Assembly (NCBI GenBank): GCA_023451735.1
Contig: JAEXYH010000027.1
Span: 39,017-103,016 of the forward strand
Direction: 5' to 3'
DNA: 64,000 bases
DNA from: Pseudomonadota bacterium
Lineage (GTDB): Bacteria; Pseudomonadota; Alphaproteobacteria; Rhizobiales; Rhizobiaceae
Part shown: positions 18,338-25,734 of the stretch, piece after piece
Numbering within the stretch: position 1 is the first letter of the stretch
How the letters are laid out: each line of letters starts with the position of its first letter
Translations under genes and position numbers: made by a program
Notes under the pieces: model-generated
Told to the model about the DNA's origin: nothing
The model's input: only the letters and a program-made list of their open reading frames with translations
Database searches by the model: none

Positions 18338-19414
18338 TCAGATTTTCAGGCCGAGGAACTGAAATGCCGGCGACGGCTTGAAGTCCTTCGTCGCATCGCC
18401 CGAATAGGTGTGGTCCTGGTTCTCTCCGAGGTCCAGCCTCGTCACCTTGCCGGTCTCGGCGGAAAAATCGATCGCCTTGAGATCGACCCAGAACGTGTTG
18501 GGCGTCAGTGCGGATTCAAAGAAGTAAAGTTTGCGCTTGTGGTCAAAGACGGTGCGCCAGCGTGTCGAGGAAATGTTCGGCTCTTCGGGGGTATTCAAGC
18601 CGAACGGAACGGAAACATTGCGTATGACGCTGAATACGCTGGCAATCGAGCGGTTTGGATCCTCGAATTTCGGGATGGCGTTGACGTAGAAGGATGCGCG
18701 GGCGAAGCGGTCTGCCGCGCGGTTGGTGCCGGGCAGCATGACGGTGCCGCCGATCTGCTTCCAATAGGCATTCAGCGCCAGTTGCTGGTCGAATATCGGC
18801 GAATTGGTCATCACCTGATACTGGCGACCGTGATGGATGACCTGCTTGCCGCCGATATATTCCACGATGGCGCTGTCACCCGAGGCGTCGGAAATCGACA
18901 GGTGCAAGGTCGTCAGGCGGTTTTCGCCTGGAACATTGTCGGTGACGATGGTGAAAGGCTGTTTTTCGAGCGCCGCAATCGCCTCTTCCACCGTCGCAAA
19001 ATTGTCGAGAACGTATTGCGCCCAGGCAGCGATCGTGAGCCCCGGCTTGCTGTCCTTGCCGAAGGGCGGATATTCGGATTCGACCAGCCATAACAGGTTC
19101 GCGGACAGCCCCGCCTCGTTGACGCCATCGGTCGTCGAGACATCGTAGCCCGTCGCAACGACGCTACCATATCTGGATTTCCACTTGATCGAATTCGGCC
19201 CCGCCTCCCCTGTCCGCTCCATGCCCTTGGGCAGAACGTAGAGGTTGGTCATCACATCGCTTTTCCAATCCATGGAACGCGCCGTAATGATCTGCCCGTG
19301 AACGCCATGATAGACGAAGCGGGTGCAAGCCTCTGCGGCGCTGGCGATACAAAGGCTCGATACTGACAAGACAAGAGTGGCCGCACGAACGGCATTGGCT
19401 GGCGAGAACATCAT
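18338..19414 (-). CDS. Linear amide C-N hydrolase, choloylglycine hydrolase family (Ntn hydrolase, exported)
   Basis: A 358-residue protein with a signal peptide that ends SAAEA, directly before Cys30. In this family the cysteine exposed at the mature N terminus is the nucleophile, so cleavage after Ala29 would activate the enzyme (CTRFVYHG). Asp49 in ARSMDW, Asn in EAGLSANLLW and Arg in NRAADRFARA match the conserved active-site set of bile salt hydrolases, penicillin V acylases and acyl-homoserine-lactone acylases. The substrate cannot be read from sequence; in a soil bacterium an N-acyl amide is more likely than bile salt. GGGGAG precedes the start. An outer membrane protein gene lies immediately upstream on the same strand. 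Confidence 0.87.
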   Translation of the reverse strand: MMFSPANAVRAATLVLSVSSLCIASAAEACTRFVYHGVHGQIITARSMDWKSDVMTNLYVLPKGMERTGEAGPNSIKWKSRYGSVVATGYDVSTTDGVNEAGLSANLLWLVESEYPPFGKDSKPGLTIAAWAQYVLDNFATVEEAIAALEKQPFTIVTDNVPGENRLTTLHLSISDASGDSAIVEYIGGKQVIHHGRQYQVMTNSPIFDQQLALNAYWKQIGGTVMLPGTNRAADRFARASFYVNAIPKFEDPNRSIASVFSVIRNVSVPFGLNTPEEPNISSTRWRTVFDHKRKLYFFESALTPNTFWVDLKAIDFSAETGKVTRLDLGENQDHTYSGDATKDFKPSPAFQFLGLKI

Positions 19415-19449
19415 TACTCACTCCCCTGCAGACAAATGGATAAGAACAA

Positions 19450-20286
19450 TCAGAAGCGCATGGACAACCCAACGACCGGGCCATGCTGGGTGACATCCCA
19501 GCGAAACTTGTTCACACCCGTGAAATCGTCGTTTTCGTAATCCTGATAGAGCGCCCGGTAGCCGAACCTGAGGATGGTCGGGCGGCCAAGCATCATGGTG
19601 CGATACCCCAGATAGGTCTGTGCATTGACACTGAGCCGCGAGCCGACCCCAAAACCACCGACATCGGCTTCGGCAAACAGGTTCCAGCGCTCCGTCAGAT
19701 CGGCATTCATGCGCAGGCCGATGAAAGGATCAGTCCAATCCGCGCTTTTCGAGGCGCTCAGGCCGGGCACGGAAGCTTCGGCCTCAAGCTTGGTCCAGCG
19801 AAGACCGGCCGTCGGTTCGATCGACAACGTTCGCGGGCGTGCGAAAACGGTCTCGCCGCCGAGCTCGATCTCGTAGGCCTTGAAGAACGCGCCGGCAGCC
19901 AGAGAGGTCGTGCGGATCTTCAAGCCAATCTCGTTTTGCAACAGCTCTTCGTCTTGCGAGGTGCGCACATGCTGAGCGTCGAGATAAAAGCCCCATTGCC
20001 CGTTCGTCACTTCGATATTGCCCATCAGCACGAAATCGAGATGGTCGAAGACGTCGGAAAACGGCACGTCCACATCGGTGTCGAATCCCGCCAGAGAGCC
20101 ATTGCCCTCAAGCGACGCCGCCCAGGCATAGGGACTGACGATCACAGCCCATTCCCGTTCCGGCTTTCGCTGCTCGGGGGCAATCCGGGCCTCGTCGAAA
20201 TCAGCCGCAGCGGCTGTGAAAGACATGAACAACGATGCAACGGCCAGCAAGGCTGCGCCACGAATGAGCAACAGGCACCGGGTCAT
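19450..20286 (-). CDS. Outer membrane beta-barrel protein
   Basis: A 278-residue protein with a signal peptide (MTRCLLLIRGAALLAVASLF, cleaved after AAAA). Many alternating hydrophobic/polar strands of about 10 residues follow (for example WGFYLDAQHVR, YEIELGGETVF, TILRFGYRALYQDYE), and the C terminus is Phe (VVGLSMRF), the usual signal for Bam-dependent insertion. No plug or OmpA domain is seen. It ends 35 bases before the Ntn hydrolase gene, so the two form a likely operon. The start at 20286 was chosen over 20304 because it gives a more usual signal peptide. Confidence 0.78.
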   Translation of the reverse strand: MTRCLLLIRGAALLAVASLFMSFTAAAADFDEARIAPEQRKPEREWAVIVSPYAWAASLEGNGSLAGFDTDVDVPFSDVFDHLDFVLMGNIEVTNGQWGFYLDAQHVRTSQDEELLQNEIGLKIRTTSLAAGAFFKAYEIELGGETVFARPRTLSIEPTAGLRWTKLEAEASVPGLSASKSADWTDPFIGLRMNADLTERWNLFAEADVGGFGVGSRLSVNAQTYLGYRTMMLGRPTILRFGYRALYQDYENDDFTGVNKFRWDVTQHGPVVGLSMRF

Positions 20287-20411
20287 TCGCGATCTCCGCC
20301 CCAATCGGAGAGCTTAGATTAGCTGCAGCGCATTTGAAAGCAAGATAAAACAGAGCGACGATCATATTCTCAACAGCCCCTGCTCCGCCGGAACGGCCAA
20401 AGCAGAAACAG

Positions 20412-20438
20412 AAAGGCCGGGCGATTGCCCGGCCTTTT
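20412..20438 (-). terminator. Rho-independent terminator after the L,D-transpeptidase gene
   Basis: Perfect 11-bp stem AAAGGCCGGGC / GCCCGGCCTTT with loop GATT, about 20 bases beyond the transpeptidase stop. T-rich sequence follows in the minus-strand direction. Confidence 0.8.
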
Positions 20439-20458
20439 CCAGAGACGTCTTGCGCCGA

Positions 20459-21790
20459 TTATTGCGGCAGCATGTCGCTTTCGGTGAGCGCGCCCTGTCG
20501 CTGTTCGATACCGGTCGTGGTCTGCAGCGCGAGCTCCTGATTGCCATCCTTCTGATAGATGTCGTCGCGGAACTGCACAACCTGGTCCTTTGCCGACCAT
20601 GCGGTGACATAGACGATGTAGACAGGCACTTCCTGGGCCAGCTTGATCGGGTTGTTCTGACGGGCCGCGATCACACGCTCGATATCCTGACGCGACCAGC
20701 CTGGTGTGTCGCGCAGCAGCCAGGTAATCAGGTCGCGGACGTTCTGGATACGCATGCAGCCGGAGGATTCGAAACGCATCAGCTTGTTGAACAGGCCCTG
20801 CTGCGGCGTGTCGTGCATATATTCGTTGTTCGGATTGTGGAAGTTGATCTTCGTCGAGGCCATCGCGTTGATCTTGCCCGGATCCTGGCGGAACATGAAA
20901 TTCGGCGCCTTGGGCGCGAACCAGTCAACCGTATCCGGCGCCACTTCCTGGCCACGACCGTCAATAAGACGGATATTGTTGCGCGTCAGATAGGTCGGAT
21001 CCTTGCGCATCAACGGAACGATGTCCTTTTCGACGATCGAACGTGGCGCAGTCCAGTAAGGGTTAAGGATGACTTCGTAAATCTTCGAGTTGATCGCATG
21101 CGTCGGGCGGTCGATACGACCGACAACGGCATTGGTGCGCAGTGCAACGCGATCACTTTCAACGGCTTCCACATAGGCGGCCGGAATGTTCACCATGACG
21201 TAACGCGAACCCAGATCGCCGGACATAGACTGGAGGCGAACGAGATTGGTCTCCAGCTGCATCAGGCGGGTCTGGGCGGGAACGTTCATCGCCTTCAGCG
21301 AGAATTCACCAAGGACACCGTCAGCAGGCAGACCGTGCCGCGCCTGGAAGCGCTTAACCGCGCCGTCGACATAGCTGTCAAAGGCATTCGACATGCCAGC
21401 GGACTGATCGAGGTCACCAGCGATCATCAGACGACGGCGCAGGTTCTGGACGGCCGGATCGGCGACACCGAGCTGAAGACGGGTAGAGGAATTTACTTCC
21501 GGCCAGCCGCCGTTCGATACGATCTGCTGGTAGCCGTAAATGGCCTGCTGGATGTTGGCCGGGCCTTCCGGTCCGAGAACCGGATTGTTGGAGACGACGC
21601 CGACGGCCGTGCGCGAACCGCGCGCATCGAACTGGTCATCCCAGCTGCCGCGCCGCGGTGCGTTGATGAGAGAGTCGATCGGGCTTTGAGCAAGTGCCGG
21701 AGCAGCCAAAGCCGCAGCACCCACAGAAACGGCCGAGCGCAACAGCGCGCGGCGAGACAACACTTCAGGTCCGATCTTCTTCGACATCAT
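20459..21790 (-). CDS. L,D-transpeptidase (YcbB/LdtD-like, with peptidoglycan-binding domain)
   Basis: A 443-residue envelope enzyme. A twin-arginine motif (SRRALLR) precedes a hydrophobic stretch cut near APALAQ (residue 35), suggesting Tat export. Residues about 110-170 form a PG_binding_1 domain (NLRRRLMIAGDL, then VKRFQARHGLPADGVLG). Residues about 195-365 form the YkuD catalytic domain, with His326 in MHDTP and the nucleophile Cys345 in FESSGCMRIQN. It makes 3-3 cross-links in peptidoglycan or attaches proteins. A MarR regulator of the LdtR type lies about 1 kb upstream, as in Liberibacter, where LdtR controls the L,D-transpeptidase ldtP; the likely regulatory logic is inferred from that. 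Confidence 0.93.
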   Translation of the reverse strand: MMSKKIGPEVLSRRALLRSAVSVGAAALAAPALAQSPIDSLINAPRRGSWDDQFDARGSRTAVGVVSNNPVLGPEGPANIQQAIYGYQQIVSNGGWPEVNSSTRLQLGVADPAVQNLRRRLMIAGDLDQSAGMSNAFDSYVDGAVKRFQARHGLPADGVLGEFSLKAMNVPAQTRLMQLETNLVRLQSMSGDLGSRYVMVNIPAAYVEAVESDRVALRTNAVVGRIDRPTHAINSKIYEVILNPYWTAPRSIVEKDIVPLMRKDPTYLTRNNIRLIDGRGQEVAPDTVDWFAPKAPNFMFRQDPGKINAMASTKINFHNPNNEYMHDTPQQGLFNKLMRFESSGCMRIQNVRDLITWLLRDTPGWSRQDIERVIAARQNNPIKLAQEVPVYIVYVTAWSAKDQVVQFRDDIYQKDGNQELALQTTTGIEQRQGALTESDMLPQ

Positions 21791-22376
21791 TCAATCCATC
21801 TGATCCCTGTCAACATGACAGCGCTACAGGGATATGGTTAAGAAAGGCGCAAACCAAGCAGGCGCCCTTTCGGCCCGCCCTGCTAACCGGCAAAGCCACG
21901 TTTTACCAATTGCTTGAACAAGCCCGGTCCCATAGCAATATGGCCAATTCGTGTCAGCCCATGAAGGGTCACCAAGCCGTGTTATGCTGTGACTTTTCTG
22001 CCCTGTCGCAAGAAGCCCTTTTTCAATGCATGGGCGAACTTCCGCAAGGAGGCTCGGCGCCTCCAAAGTGCGCGCCGATCCGGACCGATTGAACGAAGCT
22101 GGTGCGAACATTCAGCAATCATTCCCGCGGCGAAACAAGCCTTCAAAGCGCCGCGATGGCGGCACCGCAAAAAGCGGATTCGGGTGCCTGGTGAATGAAC
22201 CGGCGTCTTACGGTATTGCGCTTTAGGAAGCTTTCCGCAAAACAGGCTCCCATCGAAGAATCAACGTGCAGGCGAACAATCGCTCTGCGAAAGGTTGTGT
22301 CGTAACAAGCGCCAGTTTCAAGCAAGGCGGTAAAAGTAAAGTCTGTGACTTAGAAATGTGAGGGCGGAGGAATTAC
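21791..22376. other. Long intergenic region (about 590 bases)
   Basis: No convincing gene is seen on either strand; open frames here lack ribosome-binding sites and look like random translation. It holds the leader repeats at 21803-21833 and, at 21910-21922, TTGCTTGAACAAG, which resembles TTGCTTAACAA in the ldtR promoter (23333-23343). It must carry the promoters of the divergent transpeptidase and small-protein genes, and an unseen small RNA is possible. Confidence 0.5.
21803..21833 (-). promoter_or_regulatory. Two overlapping inverted repeats in the transpeptidase leader
   Basis: Read toward the gene, ATCCCTGT (21833-21826) can pair with ACAGGGAT (21810-21803), 8 bp with a 15-base loop. 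Inside, CTGTCA (21821-21816) can pair with TGACAG (21812-21807), 6 bp with a 3-base loop. The two stems share the bases ACAG, so only one can form at a time. The element ends about 13 bases before the start codon, near the place of the ribosome-binding site. It could be an operator, a translational switch or chance. Confidence 0.4.
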
Positions 22377-22577
22377 ATGCAGTGGAAACCGATAAACACT
22401 CTCATTCCAAACAAGCTCGTCTTTCTATTATTCGATCATCTTGAGAGTGCTCAGTGGGTCGGTTACGTCAACGAAGACGGCATTTGCGAATGGCCGGATA
22501 AGGTCCGCGGATATCGTCCGACGGGTTGGCAGGAAGTGATTGTCGATCTGACCCGCATCAAGGCCATCGGCGGCTGA
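22377..22577 (+). CDS. Small hypothetical protein (DUF551-like pattern)
   Basis: A 66-residue protein beginning MQWKPINTLIPNKLVFLLFD and continuing with VGYVNEDGICEWPDK and RPTGWQEV. The Trp-rich pattern, W-x-P-I near the start, a Leu-rich strand and a late P-T-x-W, resembles the short DUF551-type proteins common in phages and proteobacteria. This is a weak likeness. GGCGGAGGAATTAC before the ATG is a very strong ribosome-binding site, and a strong terminator follows 28 bases after the stop, so it is probably expressed. No function is known. Confidence 0.65.
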   Translation: MQWKPINTLIPNKLVFLLFDHLESAQWVGYVNEDGICEWPDKVRGYRPTGWQEVIVDLTRIKAIGG

Positions 22578-22604
22578 TCGCCCAAGCTATCAAGAAAACA
22601 AACG

Positions 22605-22641
22605 AGCACAACGGAGCGTAGGCCTTACGCTCCGTTGTGCT
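22605..22641 (+). terminator. Bidirectional Rho-independent terminator
   Basis: A 16-bp perfect stem (core GCACAACGGAGCGTA with its complement) and loop GGCCT, with TTTT after it on the plus strand and T-rich sequence on the minus strand. It serves the small-protein gene on the plus strand and can also stop ldtR from the other side. Confidence 0.9.
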
Positions 22642-22724
22642 TTTGTGCGTCACCGCATGACTGGAGGAAATGAGGAACGCCAAGCCCTTAGTGGTTTAAA
22701 GGCAGATCGCTATTCCTGACGGAT

Positions 22725-23240
22725 TTACATCCGGTATGCGATCGAGTCGTTCCAGAAGCGGTCGAGGCGCTGCAGCAGACGGTTCATCTGCGAGAATTCG
22801 CCTTCGCCAATGCCGCCGACCTTCTCGATCGAACCGATATGGCGTTCATAAAGCTTAGAAACGGTTTCGGCGATCTCCTGGCCGGCCGGGGTCAGGCTGA
22901 TGCGAACCGAACGACGGTCGATGCGGGAACGGGCGTGGTTGATGAAGCCGAGATCAACCAGCTTCTTGACGTTGTAGGAAACGTTGGAGCCCAGATAGTA
23001 GCCGCGGGAGCGAAGCTCGCCGGCGGTGAGTTCCGAGTTGCCGATGTTGAAGAGAAGAAGTGCCTGGACGGCATTGACGTCGTCGCGGCCCTGACGGTCG
23101 AACTCGTCCTTGATGACGTCGAGGAGACGGCGGTGGAGACGTTCCACTAGGTGCAGCGATTCCATGTAAAGGCCACGGATCGTATCTTCGTGCGGATCTG
23201 CGACTGCCGGTGCCTGCGGCTTAAGCTTCGTGTTCATCAT
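22725..23240 (-). CDS. ldtR: MarR family regulator LdtR
   Basis: A 171-residue MarR winged-helix protein. Helices ESLHLVERLHRRLLDVIKDE and the wing DRRSVRISLTPAGQEIAE fit the family; the recognition part is RGYYLGSNVSYNVKKLVDLG, very like the Liberibacter LdtR sequence as I remember it. There LdtR binds its own promoter and that of the L,D-transpeptidase ldtP and responds to small molecules such as phloretin and benzbromarone (established knowledge). The transpeptidase gene lies downstream on the same strand here, which fits. GAGG before the ATG at 23240. An adjacent ATG is the second codon. Confidence 0.88.
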   Translation of the reverse strand: MMNTKLKPQAPAVADPHEDTIRGLYMESLHLVERLHRRLLDVIKDEFDRQGRDDVNAVQALLLFNIGNSELTAGELRSRGYYLGSNVSYNVKKLVDLGFINHARSRIDRRSVRISLTPAGQEIAETVSKLYERHIGSIEKVGGIGEGEFSQMNRLLQRLDRFWNDSIAYRM

Positions 23241-23313
23241 AACTGCCTCACTGTTTTGTTTGGCGGTGTGTTTGTTTGTTCCCGCCTTGAGACAGACCCT
23301 ATCGAATGCGCAT

Positions 23314-23460
23314 AAAATTCGACTTAAAACACTTGCTTAACAAATGCCTACCTGCATTTTTCGATTTTGACGGGACTGTGGCGACCTCCCCTCCGCCAGC
23401 TTTTCCAACCAAACAAATCAAATACTTAGCTCTAAATTTTCGCTAAAATTCGAACTAAAA
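23314..23460. promoter_or_regulatory. ldtR promoter region with duplicated AT-rich boxes
   Basis: The AT-rich region between ldtR and DUF6163 holds two near-identical 16-mers, AAAATTCGACTTAAAA (23314-23329) and AAAATTCGAACTAAAA (23445-23460), which differ at two positions. CTAAA occurs at 23432, 23443 and 23455, spaced 11 and 12 bases, that is on one face of the helix. TTGCTTAACAA (23333-23343) recurs, with one inserted base, ahead of the transpeptidase gene. These are candidate regulator sites; there is no experimental evidence. Confidence 0.4.
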
Positions 23461-23470
23461 GCCTTTAGGG

Positions 23471-23908
23471 TCAAGGTAAATCAATCCTTACCTTCTCTTC
23501 CTTGCGCCGGCTTTCCAGCCACAAAGCGAGCCGAAATATAACGTAGAGGCTCGCCACGATGACATTCAGGAGCGGCACAAGATGGTTCTCGCCGAAGATA
23601 TTCGGCCACACGACATACATGAGAATCTGGATGATCGCGGCCATCGCCCAGAGCACCGCTCCCCAGGAGACGGTCAACCACAGGCCGAGAGACGCGACCG
23701 GAAACAGAACGGCAAGCGTCGGAGCGGCAGCCCTCCAGGGAAGATTGAGGAGATCAAAGCGCGCCCGGCCTTCCAGCGAGTAGCCAACGAGCATCGCCCA
23801 ATATTGCATGCCGAACCAGAAACAGGTGACGGCAATCATCCTCAAGAAGAGAATGAACAGGAGCTCGGTCAGCGTACGCCGTGGCGTGGAGGGTGAATCA
23901 GGTTCCAT
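23471..23908 (-). CDS. DUF6163 family membrane protein
   Basis: A 145-residue integral membrane protein with about four hydrophobic helices (residues roughly 13-38, 58-77, 80-100 and 110-130), a basic-acidic C terminus (ESRRKEEKVRI) and the motif MQYWAMLVGYSLEG. This matches, as far as I can tell, the Rhizobiales family DUF6163, which has no known function. Start placed at ATG 23908 (MEPDSPSTPRRTL); a longer frame adds 16 doubtful residues. It is upstream of ldtR on the same strand and divergent from hemB; a role in the envelope is only a guess from location. Confidence 0.7.
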   Translation of the reverse strand: MEPDSPSTPRRTLTELLFILFLRMIAVTCFWFGMQYWAMLVGYSLEGRARFDLLNLPWRAAAPTLAVLFPVASLGLWLTVSWGAVLWAMAAIIQILMYVVWPNIFGENHLVPLLNVIVASLYVIFRLALWLESRRKEEKVRIDLP

Positions 23909-24039
23909 AGGACATGGATATATAGACGCATTGCGCCAGCCGCCAGCCACGCGCATGGCAGCAATGCTTGATCACGGCCATTCATAAACAACTTGTCGCA
24001 TGCTAAGGACCGGCCAACAAGAACAACGGAGACACCGTC

Positions 24040-25050
24040 ATGGACAAGACGCATCTCGTCGACGAGATCACCGGGCACCGCAGGATGCGGCGCAATCGCA
24101 AGGCCGACTGGGTCCGCCGCATGGTGCAGGAAAACCGACTGACCGTCGACGACCTGATCTGGCCGATCTTCATTACCCACGGCACAGGCATTTGCGAGCC
24201 GCTGGCGGCAATGCCCGGCGTCAACCGGATGAGCGTCGACAGGGCCGTGGAAGCTGTCAAGGAAGCAGCCGATCTCGGCATTCCGGCGATCGCCCCCTTC
24301 CCCGACATCGAGATGGATCTGCGCGACGCGACCGGCTCCCACATCCTCGATGCGAACAACCTGATGAACAGGTTCATTCGCGAGGTAAAGAAAGCGGTGC
24401 CGAATATCGGGCTTATTACCGACGTGGCGCTCGATCCGTTCACCAGCCATGGCCATGACGGCATTTTGCGCGAAGGCATCATCGTCAACGACGAGACCGT
24501 CGACCATGTCGTGAAGGCTGCCGTCATGCAGGCGGATGCGGGCGCTGACATCATCGCCCCGTCAGAAATGATGGATGGGCGCATCGGCGCCATCCGTCAC
24601 GGGCTGGATGCCGCGGGCCATCAGGATGTCGGCATCATGTCTTATGCGACGAAGTTCTCGTCGGGCTTCTACGGTCCTTATCGCGAGGCGATCAATACAG
24701 GCGGCCTGCTGAAGGGCGACAAGAACAGCTATTACATCTCGCCGGCCAATGGCACCGAGGCGCTGCGCGACGCAGCGCTCGATGTCGAGGAAGGTGCCGA
24801 CATGATGATGATCAAGCCCGGCCTGCCCTATCTCGACATCTGTTGGCGCGTGAAGGAGGCCTTCGGTCTTCCAACCTATGCCTACCAGGTCTCGGGCGAA
24901 TACGCGCAAATCAAGGCGGCCGCGATGAATGGCTGGATCGACGGTGAGCGGGTGATGATGGAGACACTTCTTTGCTTCAAGCGCGCAGGCTGCGACGGCA
25001 TCCTCACCTATTTCGCGGTGGATGTCGCCAAAAAGCTGGCTAAAGGCTGA
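24040..25050 (+). CDS. hemB: Delta-aminolevulinic acid dehydratase (porphobilinogen synthase)
   Basis: A 336-residue TIM-barrel enzyme that joins two 5-aminolevulinate molecules to porphobilinogen, the second common step of haem and cobalamin synthesis. The two Schiff-base lysines lie in MSYATKFSSGFYG and MMIKPGLPYLD. The metal site DVALDPFTSHGHDG lacks the Cys triplet of the zinc form, so it should be the Mg-dependent type. GGAG lies just upstream of the start. No Irr/RirA-type box was seen in front of it. Confidence 0.97.
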   Translation: MDKTHLVDEITGHRRMRRNRKADWVRRMVQENRLTVDDLIWPIFITHGTGICEPLAAMPGVNRMSVDRAVEAVKEAADLGIPAIAPFPDIEMDLRDATGSHILDANNLMNRFIREVKKAVPNIGLITDVALDPFTSHGHDGILREGIIVNDETVDHVVKAAVMQADAGADIIAPSEMMDGRIGAIRHGLDAAGHQDVGIMSYATKFSSGFYGPYREAINTGGLLKGDKNSYYISPANGTEALRDAALDVEEGADMMMIKPGLPYLDICWRVKEAFGLPTYAYQVSGEYAQIKAAAMNGWIDGERVMMETLLCFKRAGCDGILTYFAVDVAKKLAKG

Positions 25051-25086
25051 AAGTCGAGCGTTGCGAAAACTTGCTAAGGTTGTAAC

Positions 25087-25110
25087 TTCTCCCCATATGA
25101 TCGGGGAGAA
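25087..25110 (+). promoter_or_regulatory. Perfect inverted repeat just upstream of the RDD gene
   Basis: TTCTCCCC (25087-25094) and GGGGAGAA (25103-25110) form an 8-bp stem with loop ATATGATC, 18 bases before the RDD start and 36 bases after hemB. No T run follows, so simple termination is unlikely. It could be an operator or a leader hairpin. Confidence 0.4.
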
Positions 25111-25128
25111 ACAGGAGACCGACTACCC

Positions 25129-25587
25129 ATGAGCCTCGACCCGAACCCGACCTATGCCGCACCCGACGATTGGCGCGCCTATAGCGGCGTTCTTTCCCGC
25201 CGGGTGTTCGCTTTCATTCTCGATTACCTGATCGTGCTGTTGCTCTGCATTCCGGCCGCGGTGATCGTCTTCTTTCTCGGCATCATCACGCTTGGCCTGG
25301 GCTTCATGCTCTATCCAGCGCTGTTCGTCATCGTCGCGCTTCTCTATTTCGGCATGACGCTCGGCGGCCCGGCACAGGCATCGCCCGGCATGCGCGCCAT
25401 GGGAATTACCCTGATGCGAATGGACGGACGGCGCATGGATTTCATGACGGCGATGGTACACACCGTGCTGTTCTGGCTGATCAATTCGATCCTGACGCCG
25501 CTCATCCTGCTGGCAGGCCTGTTCACTGAAAAGTCGCGGCTGGTACATGATATGCTGCTCGGCACGGTAGTCGTCAGGGCATCCTGA
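25129..25587 (+). CDS. RDD family membrane protein
   Basis: A 152-residue protein of the RDD family: the defining Arg-Asp-Asp-like start is SRRVFAFILDYLIVLLL, followed by three or four membrane helices (about 24-48, 54-75, 105-130) and the C-terminal KSRLVHDMLLGTVVV. Members are of uncertain function, some proposed as small transporters. GGAG upstream of the ATG. It follows hemB closely in the same direction but no functional link to haem is evident. Confidence 0.85.
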   Translation: MSLDPNPTYAAPDDWRAYSGVLSRRVFAFILDYLIVLLLCIPAAVIVFFLGIITLGLGFMLYPALFVIVALLYFGMTLGGPAQASPGMRAMGITLMRMDGRRMDFMTAMVHTVLFWLINSILTPLILLAGLFTEKSRLVHDMLLGTVVVRAS

Positions 25588-25601
25588 CCACAATCATCAG
25601 G

Positions 25602-25636
25602 GCGGCCAGTCATAGAATTTGCTGCTGATTGGCCGC
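25602..25636 (+). terminator. Possible weak terminator hairpin after the RDD gene
   Basis: GCGGCCAGTCA (25602-25612) can pair with TGATTGGCCGC (25626-25636), 11 bp including one G-T wobble, with a 13-base loop. There is no clear T run after it, so it may only be a stabilising 3' hairpin. Confidence 0.35.
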
Positions 25637-25734
25637 GCTCAAAACCAAACCTCAACAAGCGCATGGTTGACGTTTTCCATTTATGCGCCATGGTATGACA
25701 TTTCGCACACCATGACGGGATCGGCCACACCTCG

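Noticed and set aside
16493..19093. An 866-codon plus-strand open frame across nrdR, glyA and the Ntn hydrolase gene
   Set aside because: It runs antisense through three well-supported genes; GC-rich codon bias of the real genes produces such open shadow frames.
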